Shown here: piece after piece, positions 35,700-43,875 of the stretch | Position numbering within the stretch: position 1 is the stretch's first letter | How the letters are laid out: every line of letters begins with the position of its first letter | From: Staphylococcus simiae | GTDB lineage: Bacteria > Bacillota > Bacilli > Staphylococcales > Staphylococcaceae | NCBI RefSeq assembly: GCF_002902085.1 | Contig: NZ_PPQR01000086.1 | Coordinates: forward strand, 1-43,875 | Direction of reading: 5' to 3' | Length of the DNA: 43,875 nt | Made by a program: the position numbers and the translations under genes | The notes under the pieces: generated by a model | The model's input: only the letters and a program-made list of their open reading frames with translations | Told to the model about the DNA's origin: nothing | Databases searched by the model: none

Positions 35700-36965
35700 A
35701 TGTATCAAACAATCATTATTGGTGGTGGACCTAGTGGGTTAATGGCTGCAGTGGCCGCTAGTAACTCTACTGACAAAGTCTTATTACTTGAAAAGAAAAA
35801 AGGTTTAGGGAGAAAACTTAAAATCTCTGGCGGTGGTCGTTGTAATGTTACCAATCGTTTGCCCTATGCTGAAATCATTCAAAACATTCCTGGCAATGGC
35901 AAATTTTTATATAGTCCATTTTCAGTTTTTGATAATGAGTCAATTATAAATTTTTTCGAATCAAAAGGTGTCAAATTGAAAGAAGAAGATCATGGTCGTA
36001 TGTTTCCTGTTTCAAACAAAGCTCAAGACGTCGTTGATACTTTAGTTGAAACAATTAAAAACCAACATGTAACAATCAAAGAAGAAGAAGCTGTTACACA
36101 AATCGAAGTCACTCCAAGTCATACTTTTAAAGTTCAAACGCAAAATAATACATATGAATCTCAAAGTTTAGTTATAGCGACTGGTGGTGCAAGTGTGCCA
36201 CAAACTGGCTCAACAGGTGATGGTTATCAATTTGCTGAATCTTTAGGACATTCTGTTACTGAATTATTCCCTACGGAAGTTCCTATTACTTCTAATGAAC
36301 CTTTTATAAAATCTAAGGAATTAAAAGGGTTGAGTTTAAAAGATGTCGAGCTATCTGTCTTAAAAAAGAACGGTAAAAAAAGAATTAGTCATCAAATGGA
36401 TATGATTTTTACTCATTTTGGTATAAGTGGACCTGCAGCTTTAAGATGTAGTCAATTTGTCTACAAAGAACAAAAAAACCAAAAGAAAACGCATATCAAA
36501 ATGGCAATTGATACATTCCCTGACTATAATCACGAGCAATTAAAACAAACGATACGACAACTACTCACTAAGCAACCAGATAAAGCAATTAAAAATAGTT
36601 TACATGGTTTAATTGAAGAACGATATTTACTATTTATGCTTAAACAATCACACATTGATGTCAACATAACGTCACATCATTTATCCAACCAGCAATTAAA
36701 TACATTAGTAGATAATTTCAAAGGATTTACATTTGAAGTTAACGGCACTTTACCTTTAGATAAAGCATTTGTCACTGGTGGAGGTGTATCTTTAAAAGAA
36801 CTGCACCCTAAAACAATGATGTCTAAATTAGTTCCAGGATTATTTTTATGTGGTGAAGTATTAGATATACATGGTTATACAGGTGGTTATAATATTACAA
36901 GTGCTTTAGTTACTGGTCATGTTGCAGGATTAAATGCTGGAAATTTCGTTTTTCAAACACAATAA
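35700..36965 (+). CDS. HI0933/YhiN-family flavoprotein (NAD(P)/FAD-dependent oxidoreductase)
   Basis: A 421-aa soluble FAD enzyme of the BaiN/HI0933/YhiN family; the physiological substrate is uncertain. The dinucleotide fold is at the start (IIIGGGPSGLMAA, residues 5-17), followed by the family signature GRKLKISGGGRCNVTN (about 37-52). LVIATGGASVPQTGSTGDGY (about 157-176) supplies the second flavin contact, and LCGEVLDIHGYTGGYNIT near residue 380 closes the flavin site. The ATG follows GGAGGG. It is a single gene, divergent from murJ and convergent with sasC. Confidence 0.92.
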   Translation: MYQTIIIGGGPSGLMAAVAASNSTDKVLLLEKKKGLGRKLKISGGGRCNVTNRLPYAEIIQNIPGNGKFLYSPFSVFDNESIINFFESKGVKLKEEDHGRMFPVSNKAQDVVDTLVETIKNQHVTIKEEEAVTQIEVTPSHTFKVQTQNNTYESQSLVIATGGASVPQTGSTGDGYQFAESLGHSVTELFPTEVPITSNEPFIKSKELKGLSLKDVELSVLKKNGKKRISHQMDMIFTHFGISGPAALRCSQFVYKEQKNQKKTHIKMAIDTFPDYNHEQLKQTIRQLLTKQPDKAIKNSLHGLIEERYLLFMLKQSHIDVNITSHHLSNQQLNTLVDNFKGFTFEVNGTLPLDKAFVTGGGVSLKELHPKTMMSKLVPGLFLCGEVLDIHGYTGGYNITSALVTGHVAGLNAGNFVFQTQ

Positions 36966-37005
36966 ATTATCTAAATATAAGTTTGCTAATTAGACTGACA
37001 AAATA

Positions 37006-37036
37006 ATATGTTATTAAAAATCTTGGGATAACATAT
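37006..37036 (+). terminator. Hairpin downstream of the flavoprotein gene
   Basis: ATATGTTAT (37006-37014) pairs with ATAACATAT (37028-37036) and is followed by ATTTAAC. It is 40 bp past the stop. The stem is AT-rich and the T-tract is short, so termination would be weak. Confidence 0.45.
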
Positions 37037-37137
37037 ATTTAACACTTAATATGATGCAATGATCAGTAAATGTCTGAACGATAAATTGTTGGTGACTGTT
37101 TTACAATCTTAGTCAAGATTTACCATGTTTAGATATT

Positions 37138-37281
37138 ATGCGTCATATGAAAGTTACCTATGATTTTTACATTAATATGCAAGATATAAATTTTCGCAAT
37201 CAATGGTTAGAAAAGATTTATTTCAACCGTAAACCTTGTCTTTTATTGTTAACTAAAATGTGTAAGCTTACTATACTCTGA
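37138..37281 (+). CDS. Possible small ORF or gene remnant, 47 aa, unrecognised
   Basis: ATG at 37138 to TGA at 37279-37281 encodes 47 residues starting MRHMKVTYDFYINMQDINF and continuing through WLEKIYFNRKPC. The frame stays open upstream to 37096 without a start. The composition looks protein-like, but no ribosome site precedes the ATG. It may be the relic of a longer gene between the flavoprotein gene and sasC. I do not recognise it. Confidence 0.25.
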   Translation: MRHMKVTYDFYINMQDINFRNQWLEKIYFNRKPCLLLLTKMCKLTIL

Positions 37282-37321
37282 AGTATAGCATTCAAGTGTC
37301 TACTCAGTTAGTTTACAAATT

Positions 37322-37380
37322 AAAAAGCTACCTACAAAGTTTCAGTTATTGTTGTTGCTGTTACTTTGTAGGTAGCTTTT
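37322..37380. terminator. Bidirectional terminator between the flavoprotein gene and sasC
   Basis: AAAAAGCTACCTACAAAGT (37322-37340) pairs perfectly with the arm ACTTTGTAGGTAGCTTTTT near 37362-37380. The flanking A- and T-runs make it effective in both directions. It lies 22 bp past the sasC stop. Confidence 0.9.
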
Positions 37381-37402
37381 TTCTAGTTAGTATTTATTAA
37401 AA

Positions 37403-40400
37403 CTAGTTATTGCCTTTTTGCTTTTTAGTTAATTGTCTCGCTATTAAAGCTAAACCGGCCACTAATGACATTTCCATAAATGGTAAGTGAAAATCTTGTC
37501 CACCTGTTTTTGGCAATACTTTTGTACTACATTGTGGTGTATCCTTTTTAATCACTTTTGGAGTCTGTGGTGTCACTTTTTTACGTGGCATTATTACTTC
37601 TTCTACAGGTTCAACTGGTAATTTAATTGACAGTATTTTAGTAATTGCTTCGTTTGTTTGTTGTTTAATTAGCGCAAGATCAAAGTTTCCATCTATCATG
37701 TTGAAACCTTCAGCTTTATAAGCCTCTATTAACTGAATGATATGAGCTAATTGGCTAGCAGTCGCTATAGCTTTAAATTTAGCAATTGTTTGATTTGCTA
37801 CAATATCAATTTTAATTAGTGATTGTTCTTGTGTTGCAATAACCGTTTCAAGGTCATGTAATTGATGGTTGAAACGTTTTAATACGTCATCAGCTTCTTG
37901 ATTAGAAATGGCTTTTCTTAAGTCATTGTCCATTGCAGTTTTTAGTTGAGCTATTTTTTGTAAGACATTATTTTTAGTTTTGTCACTTACTTTATTATAG
38001 TTCTTAATGATTGTATTTGCTCTAATCACTTCATTATTTATTTCTTGACTAATAGCAGGTTTTTTCATTGGTTTAACATTATTATCCAATAGTAGTTGTT
38101 TGTATTTTAATACAGTCTCAGCTACTTGTTGATTTGTATGATCATTGTCTATTGCTGTTAAAGCTTGTTGTTGATAAATGTTTTCTAATACTTTTGTAGC
38201 TGCCTCTTTTTCTTCAATCGTTGCTTCTTGATTATGATTAATATCATTAAGCAATTCATCTAATGTTTGTTTAATACTTTCTCTTGCTTCAGGTTTAACT
38301 TTTGTTTCTGGTTTGATTTTATCAATTGCTTGGTTACCAAGTTCAACATGATTTTGTACGTCCTGTGTTGAATGATCTTGATTAATATCATTTAGAACAT
38401 TTGCTGTTGTATCGTGTAAGATATTTATTGCGGCATTTTTTTCTTCGTCTGTTGCATCTGACACTTGATTAATGTCGTTTTCTTGACTATGCGCTTTGTC
38501 GTTAATATTTTGACGACCATCCTTTTTAACATGCACATTCGGTAATATATTTTTAATATCCTCAAGACCTTTACTTTCCGTATGATCAATTTGTTGATTC
38601 GTTTGGTCTTGTGCAATTTGTTGACCTAGTTGTTGACGTAACGCATTAATTTTATCAATTGCTTCTTGTTTTTCATCATCTGTTGCATCTGGTGTTTGAT
38701 CTACTGTAGCAATTTGCTCCTCTACGCCTTGATCTAGGGCATCTAATGCCGCACGTCTGCGTCTTACTTTTGGTTTTGTTTTATCTATCATATCATCTGC
38801 TTTATTTTTCAATTGTGCTACTTCTTCATTTGTTGTCACTTGTTTAATACGTTGTTTATTTTCATTAACGGTATTATCAATGATTTGATTTGCTTCATTG
38901 ATTTCATCATGCGTGGCATCAGGTGTCTGTTTATTACGTTGTTTTTGTGTATTCGCTGTATTTTGAATATCATCAATTGCTTCTTGTTTAACAACAACAT
39001 TCGGTAAAATAGTAGCAATATTGTTGATACCATTTTGTTCAGCTTTGTTTACTTCTGCTGTAGAAGGTAACTGATTAATTTGTTGTAGTATTTGTTGTTT
39101 AAGACCAGTTAAATCGTTAAGTGCTTTATTCTTTTCTTCATCTGTAGCATTTGGCGTTGTTAATATACGTTCTTTCTGTTGCTCAAATTTTTGTTCTACA
39201 GCATTTCTAGCTTCACTTCTGACATTATGTGCTGGTGTAATTTGAGCTATATTATCAAATGCTTGCGTTTCTGTATCATTGACTTGTTGGTTAGTCTTAT
39301 CGTTATTAATATCTTGCATGGCTTGCTTAACAATATTATCAAGCTGTTGTAGGGCTACTTGTCGTTCATCTGAAGTTGCTTCTAAGTCTTGATTAATTTG
39401 ATTTCTTTTTTCATTAGCATGTTGATTAATACGTTCTCTGGCAGCCGGTTTTACTCTAGTTTCTGGAACGATTGTATTGATGTCATTGATTGCATTAGCT
39501 TTTAGTTGATTAACTTGGTCATTCGTGTTGGCCTGATCAATACTATTTAAAGCCTGAGTTTTTGCTGTTGCTAAACGTTGTAATGCCGCTTCTTTTTCAT
39601 TATCTGTTGCATCAACATTATTATTAATCACTTGAGTTTGACTATCGTTCGCTTGACTGATCGCATTTCGAGCTGCTGGCTTAACTTCAGCTTGAGGTAT
39701 GATTGCATTAATCGTATTAACTCCAGCTGTTGTTGCTTGATCTACGTCACTATTTGTTTGACTTTGATTAATTTGTTGCAATGCATTATTTAATGCTGTT
39801 TGCACTTTGTCTTTAGCTTGTTGCTGTTCATCGACAGTTGTATCTGGTATTTGAGCGATATCTGCATCGTGAGAAGTAGCTTGTTGGTTAACGGTATTTC
39901 TTGCTTCTTTCTTTTTAACTACATTTGCAGCAACGCCTTCAAGTGTAGTTAAACCATCTGTTTTAGCTTGTTCAACTTGCGTATTTGTCGTTGCTTGATT
40001 GATAGCATCTATAGCTTGTTGTTTATCTATGTTTAAAGCATTAATAGCTTCATCTTTTTCTTCTTTAGTAGCATCAGGTGTTTGATTGATATTCGCTACT
40101 TTTTCTGTATATTTATCATTAATTGCTTGTATAGCCGTTGGCTTAACAACTTCTTGTGGAAGTACTTGAGCAATTTGAGTTAACCCTTCAGTTGTCGCTA
40201 AATCAACTTCGTTATTATGCGTTGCTTGATTGATATTATTTTTAATTTGCGTTACTAAATGTGTTAATTGTTGTAATGCAGCTTGTTTTTCTTCTTCAGT
40301 TGCTACTGTATTATTGTTAATCACTTGTTCTTGTTGCTGTTGTTTTTGATCAATTTGATTGATAGCATCTGGTTTCTTTTGAACTATTACTGTATCATTG

Positions 40401-43400
40401 TCAATATTTTGAATAGCATTATCTTTAATCGTATTGACATCATTCGTCTTTCTTGCATTATTGATTTTATTTAACGCATCTTGTAATTGTTGATCTACTT
40501 GATTTTGAGCCACTTCTATTTCTTCTTGTGTGGCATTTGGTGTTTGTGTTAATTGTTGTTTTTTATCATTAGCTTTAGTTGTCACTGCAGCTCTAGCATC
40601 TGTCTTAACAGTTGTTTGTGGTTCATCTTGTGTAATGTCATTAATACCATTATTTTTAGCATCTTGAACATCTTGATTTGTCGTCGCGTTATTAATATTT
40701 GTCACAGCTTGTGTTTCATCATTGTTAACTTCTTGAATTGCTGCATCTTGTTCTTCATCTGTAGCATCGTTATTTGCTTTAATACGAGCAATTTGTTGTT
40801 GAGCTTGATCATGAACTTCATTTCTAGCATCTGTTTTTTCTTTTGTTGCTGGTAAAATATTATTAATGTCAGTTGTCCACGTTTGTTGTAATTGGTCAAC
40901 TTCAGCATTCGTTGACGCTTGATCAATAGCCTGTTCTGCTTGCGTAACTGCTTGATCTACTAACGATAACGCAGCTTGTTTCTCTTCAATAGTAGAATCA
41001 TTACTTTGATTAATGACTGTTTTATGAGCAATTGCTGCTTGATTAATCGCACTTTTGGCATCAGGCTTTTTCGCAATAACCGGTTGAATACCATCTATCG
41101 TTTGTAATCCAGTGGCCTTAACTTGATTAACTTGGTTATTTGTAGTTGCTTGATTAATATTATTTAGTATAGTAGTAACTTCTTGGTCTAAGTTCGCAAT
41201 TGCTGCATCTTTTTCTTCTTTAGTTGCTGCTTGAATATTTAATAATTGTTGTCGTTTAGTTGCTGCTAATTGATTTATGTCATTGCGTGCAGCTGGTTTA
41301 ACTATAGGTTCTACCACATCCGTACTAATATTTGCTATAGCTGCATCTTTTGCTTGTGCAACTTGATCATTCGTAGTGGCATTATCTATCGCTGTATCTC
41401 CTTCAGTAACATGAGTATCAATTTTTTGATTGGCTGCTGCAATTTCTTCTGCTGTTGCATCACTATTATTATTATTTAATTGTTTTTGCTCAGCTGCCTT
41501 ATCACTCACAGCCTTTTTAGCTGCTGGTTTGACTATTGGTACACCGACATCAGCATTTAATAATTGAATTCCTGCATTTGTTGCATTTGTAACACCTTGG
41601 TCAGTAGTTTGGTTATCAATGTCATTTAAAGCTTGGTTTTTATGATTATCTATTTGCTCTTCAATGGCTGTTTTTTCTTCATCTGTTAAGTCATTATTAT
41701 TTTCAGCTAAATTAACCATTTGTTGTGCTTTTTGAGTAATTTGTTGGTTGGCATTCACACTACTAACTAATGTGTGCGACATTTGATCCACTAATTGATC
41801 TATTTGTTGTTGCGTAGCGCGTTGGTCCACTGGTACATTTTGATTTTGTTCATTAAGAATGTTATTCGCTCTAACTTTCAATTTATTATATTCTAAAATA
41901 GATGCATACGTATAATTCACTTGTTGTGGTATAAAATCATACTGTGTTTGTAAAGCATCTTTATTCATAATGATACTTAATGGCGATGACGTCGTTGCTG
42001 TTGTATATGGCGGATTAGCATTATTCATAGTTAATTCAGTGTATGTTTTATATGTGATATTACTTTCTAAATTAACGGTTTTAGGTGTATTTATTCTATT
42101 AATATGCACTTTAAATTTTAAGTTGATTTCTTTTAATGGTAATAACATCGGTGTATTAGGTGCACCATTTTTCGCAGTTAAACCATTACTTGAAAATGTC
42201 ACTGTATTCGCTGTTCTGTCATACGCTACAGTAAATGGATTAACATCTGTATTCGCCACATTGCCAATAGGTGTGCTCGTTACTAATGAATTATCCACAT
42301 ATGTCACATCATCCGGTAATTTAACTTTATACACTAAAGCACCATTATCTAATGACGCACCAAAATTCCCATCATTAGAAATCGTTGCATCGATGGCTAA
42401 ATCGCTATCTGTCTTAATAGTATTATTATAATTAATATTTTTGATATAGGCATGAGAACCTGATTTTACGCCGATTGTATCAACGAGTGAAAAGTACTTA
42501 TAGCCATCTTGGTTTTTAGTCACCCTTCTAAAATTTCCATGCACACTAGCATCTGGTAACAATTGAATTTTAAGATCAGTAACATTTGCTGGTATTGTTG
42601 CTAATCTTAAAGTAGAACCTCCATCTACTGTTGCTCTAGCAATTTCAGAATCGTCAGCTGCATTTTTCAATACTAAAATTGTTGCCCCATTACCATCTGC
42701 ACTTGCCATCGTATTAAATTGAAAGACGACTTCTGAATTAGGATGTACTGAGACAATTTTTTCAATACCGTTAAAATCTCCTGTATCACTAGTATTAGTT
42801 GCTAATACTCTACCTAATGCAATGACATTATCTGATGCTTGATCATTCTTTGGATCACCTTGATTGAAGACACTAGTTCTTACTAATGAAGCACTTAAGA
42901 CACCGACTTTACCATTATTAATCATCGTAAAGCCTGGTAAATTACTGACAACAGTAACTGCTGGTCTTAATTTATCTGGACTTGGATTAATACCATTATT
43001 ATCAAATGTAAATACTTCGTTAATACTACCAACATTATTTGTACCTGGGTCTGTATTAGCAGCATTATTAGCTAGAGCTGCTGGTGCAGGTCCTGGCGCT
43101 TGTCGTCTTGTTCTTTTCTTAGGTTTATTTGAAGTCGCTTCTGTAACTGCAACGACATTTGTTTTGTCATTTGAATGTCTTAATTGTTCTTGAATCTCTT
43201 TTAATGAAATATGATGATCTACTGTTGATGTATTTTCAGGCACAATTAATGCGTTATGATTTGCTATCATTGCATCGTTAGATACTTTAGGAGCATCATT
43301 GACCGGTTGATTGTTATTATTTTTATTTGTAGTGTCAGCTTGTTTAGCATTCACATTATTAGCATCAGTCGCTTTCTGATGATTAGAATTAATTAAATCA

Positions 43401-43675
43401 GATGATTGATTTATATTATTATTAACAGTTGAAGTTGTAGTTAATTTATTATTTGGATTATTAGCAGTGTTTGCTTGAGTGGCAGTCTGTTGATTGGCTA
43501 GTTGTTGATTTGTAGGCTGAACCATATTTGAAGCTGTATTTGATACTGTTTGATCTGCTGCATATGCCTCTGAATGATTGGGGTTAGCTAATATTAAGAC
43601 AGATCCTATTACTGTTGACAATATACCTACTTTATATTTTCTGATACTGTATTTATTATTTTTTTCTACATTCAT
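37403..43675 (-). CDS. sasC: LPXTG surface protein SasC (FmtB-like, DUF1542 repeats)
   Basis: Sortase-anchored cell-wall protein; S. aureus SasC promotes cell aggregation and biofilm. I take the ATG at 43675 (2090 aa), after AGGAGG; an upstream extension to 43792 is leader. It has a YSIRK-type signal peptide (YSIRKYKVG at residues 9-17, cleavage near AYA 37-39). A Gln/Asn/Thr-rich segment and a KKRTRRQAP site (about 185-193) follow, then a folded N-terminal region to about residue 600. About sixteen DUF1542-like repeats of 74-77 aa run from about 640 to 1880. A helical C-terminal stretch precedes LPKTG (2054-2058), a hydrophobic helix and a KKQK tail. It is a little shorter than S. aureus SasC (2186 aa as I recall). 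The array makes it prone to recombination and to assembly error. Confidence 0.95.
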   Translation of the reverse strand: MNVEKNNKYSIRKYKVGILSTVIGSVLILANPNHSEAYAADQTVSNTASNMVQPTNQQLANQQTATQANTANNPNNKLTTTSTVNNNINQSSDLINSNHQKATDANNVNAKQADTTNKNNNNQPVNDAPKVSNDAMIANHNALIVPENTSTVDHHISLKEIQEQLRHSNDKTNVVAVTEATSNKPKKRTRRQAPGPAPAALANNAANTDPGTNNVGSINEVFTFDNNGINPSPDKLRPAVTVVSNLPGFTMINNGKVGVLSASLVRTSVFNQGDPKNDQASDNVIALGRVLATNTSDTGDFNGIEKIVSVHPNSEVVFQFNTMASADGNGATILVLKNAADDSEIARATVDGGSTLRLATIPANVTDLKIQLLPDASVHGNFRRVTKNQDGYKYFSLVDTIGVKSGSHAYIKNINYNNTIKTDSDLAIDATISNDGNFGASLDNGALVYKVKLPDDVTYVDNSLVTSTPIGNVANTDVNPFTVAYDRTANTVTFSSNGLTAKNGAPNTPMLLPLKEINLKFKVHINRINTPKTVNLESNITYKTYTELTMNNANPPYTTATTSSPLSIIMNKDALQTQYDFIPQQVNYTYASILEYNKLKVRANNILNEQNQNVPVDQRATQQQIDQLVDQMSHTLVSSVNANQQITQKAQQMVNLAENNNDLTDEEKTAIEEQIDNHKNQALNDIDNQTTDQGVTNATNAGIQLLNADVGVPIVKPAAKKAVSDKAAEQKQLNNNNSDATAEEIAAANQKIDTHVTEGDTAIDNATTNDQVAQAKDAAIANISTDVVEPIVKPAARNDINQLAATKRQQLLNIQAATKEEKDAAIANLDQEVTTILNNINQATTNNQVNQVKATGLQTIDGIQPVIAKKPDAKSAINQAAIAHKTVINQSNDSTIEEKQAALSLVDQAVTQAEQAIDQASTNAEVDQLQQTWTTDINNILPATKEKTDARNEVHDQAQQQIARIKANNDATDEEQDAAIQEVNNDETQAVTNINNATTNQDVQDAKNNGINDITQDEPQTTVKTDARAAVTTKANDKKQQLTQTPNATQEEIEVAQNQVDQQLQDALNKINNARKTNDVNTIKDNAIQNIDNDTVIVQKKPDAINQIDQKQQQQEQVINNNTVATEEEKQAALQQLTHLVTQIKNNINQATHNNEVDLATTEGLTQIAQVLPQEVVKPTAIQAINDKYTEKVANINQTPDATKEEKDEAINALNIDKQQAIDAINQATTNTQVEQAKTDGLTTLEGVAANVVKKKEARNTVNQQATSHDADIAQIPDTTVDEQQQAKDKVQTALNNALQQINQSQTNSDVDQATTAGVNTINAIIPQAEVKPAARNAISQANDSQTQVINNNVDATDNEKEAALQRLATAKTQALNSIDQANTNDQVNQLKANAINDINTIVPETRVKPAARERINQHANEKRNQINQDLEATSDERQVALQQLDNIVKQAMQDINNDKTNQQVNDTETQAFDNIAQITPAHNVRSEARNAVEQKFEQQKERILTTPNATDEEKNKALNDLTGLKQQILQQINQLPSTAEVNKAEQNGINNIATILPNVVVKQEAIDDIQNTANTQKQRNKQTPDATHDEINEANQIIDNTVNENKQRIKQVTTNEEVAQLKNKADDMIDKTKPKVRRRRAALDALDQGVEEQIATVDQTPDATDDEKQEAIDKINALRQQLGQQIAQDQTNQQIDHTESKGLEDIKNILPNVHVKKDGRQNINDKAHSQENDINQVSDATDEEKNAAINILHDTTANVLNDINQDHSTQDVQNHVELGNQAIDKIKPETKVKPEARESIKQTLDELLNDINHNQEATIEEKEAATKVLENIYQQQALTAIDNDHTNQQVAETVLKYKQLLLDNNVKPMKKPAISQEINNEVIRANTIIKNYNKVSDKTKNNVLQKIAQLKTAMDNDLRKAISNQEADDVLKRFNHQLHDLETVIATQEQSLIKIDIVANQTIAKFKAIATASQLAHIIQLIEAYKAEGFNMIDGNFDLALIKQQTNEAITKILSIKLPVEPVEEVIMPRKKVTPQTPKVIKKDTPQCSTKVLPKTGGQDFHLPFMEMSLVAGLALIARQLTKKQKGNN

Positions 43676-43875
43676 TGTGTCGTCCTCCTGGTTGTTAATT
43701 CTATGATGTTTGATACGAACGCTTTGGTAAATTGATTTGTATTCAAATATTATTTTGCACAATAAAATTATTCTAATTAAGTTTATCATCATAATTATAT
43801 AAAATAAAGTTATATTTTATTACAATTTAATTTCTACTTTTAACTGCTCTGTAATAATTAATGTTACATACTCTG
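43676..43875. other. Leader and upstream region of sasC
   Basis: About 200 very AT-rich bases up to the window's end. The ribosome site AGGAGG lies near 43684-43689. No promoter pair stands out (a minus-strand TATAAT near 43797 lacks a well-spaced -35). The sequence ends without adapter. Confidence 0.4.

Noticed and set aside
41970..42431. 153-codon plus-strand frame inside sasC, and several similar antisense frames along sasC
   Set aside because: Opposite-strand shadows of an AT-rich gene with biased codons; the sense frame has clear SasC domains.

Overview
The window looks like a chromosomal contig end from a low-GC Firmicute of the genus Staphylococcus. Gene content, order and protein sequence all fit the htrA-tyrS-fhs-acsA-acuA-acuC-ccpA-aroA-murC-ftsK-dat-pepV-murJ-sasC neighbourhood of the S. 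aureus group. From memory, the proteins resemble S. aureus closely without being identical, and the STAR-type repeats carry GGGTCCC where S. aureus STARs carry GGGGCCC. I therefore infer a close relative of S. aureus (S. simiae is one possibility) rather than S. aureus itself; the species cannot be settled from this window alone. The first 19 bases are the Tn5/Nextera mosaic-end adapter, not genomic DNA.

Layout. 1-2.7 kb: 5'-truncated htrA-like protease and, convergent to it, a DHA2-type drug exporter. 2.7-6.4 kb: a MarR regulator, tyrS behind a tyrosine T-box, and divergent sgtA (monofunctional peptidoglycan glycosyltransferase). This block lies between two inverted copies of a ~160-bp dispersed repeat. 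6.4-13.8 kb: a C1/acetate and carbon-control block, with fhs, acsA, divergent acuA-acuC, and ccpA. fhs, acsA and ccpA each carry a good match to the CcpA cre operator at the promoter, so the regulator sits among its own candidate targets. 12.1-14.4 kb: two clusters of STAR-like repeats flank ccpA in opposite orientations. 14.5-26.1 kb: aroA (chorismate mutase-DAHP synthase), then a long leftward cluster matching the B. subtilis ytp/ytx region: M42 aminopeptidase, thioredoxin ytpP, ytpQ, ytpR, SftA/FtsK-type DNA translocase, murC, a DUF948 protein and a repeat-bearing YtxH-like protein.

26.1-35.3 kb: a PepSY-like membrane protein, an MBL-fold hydrolase, a third STAR-like cluster, trmB, ytmP, dat-pepV (D-amino-acid and dipeptide metabolism for the wall), a small YtxH-like protein, an RsuA/RluB-type pseudouridine synthase, and murJ (lipid II flippase). 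35.7-43.9 kb: a HI0933/YhiN-type flavoprotein and the giant LPXTG surface protein SasC, with about sixteen DUF1542-like repeats. Cell-wall synthesis (sgtA, murC, dat, murJ), translation (tyrS, trmB, rsuA, ytpR) and acetyl/C1 carbon flow (fhs, acsA, acuAC, ccpA) dominate.

I found no rRNA, tRNA, CRISPR array, prophage, complete insertion sequence or recognisable defence system. What is least explained here lies between genes: the adapter artefact, three repeat families, a probable MarR operator, the cre sites, a 20-bp perfect hairpin ahead of the ytxH-like gene, a 16-bp palindrome between murJ and the flavoprotein gene, and two short unrecognised reading frames.
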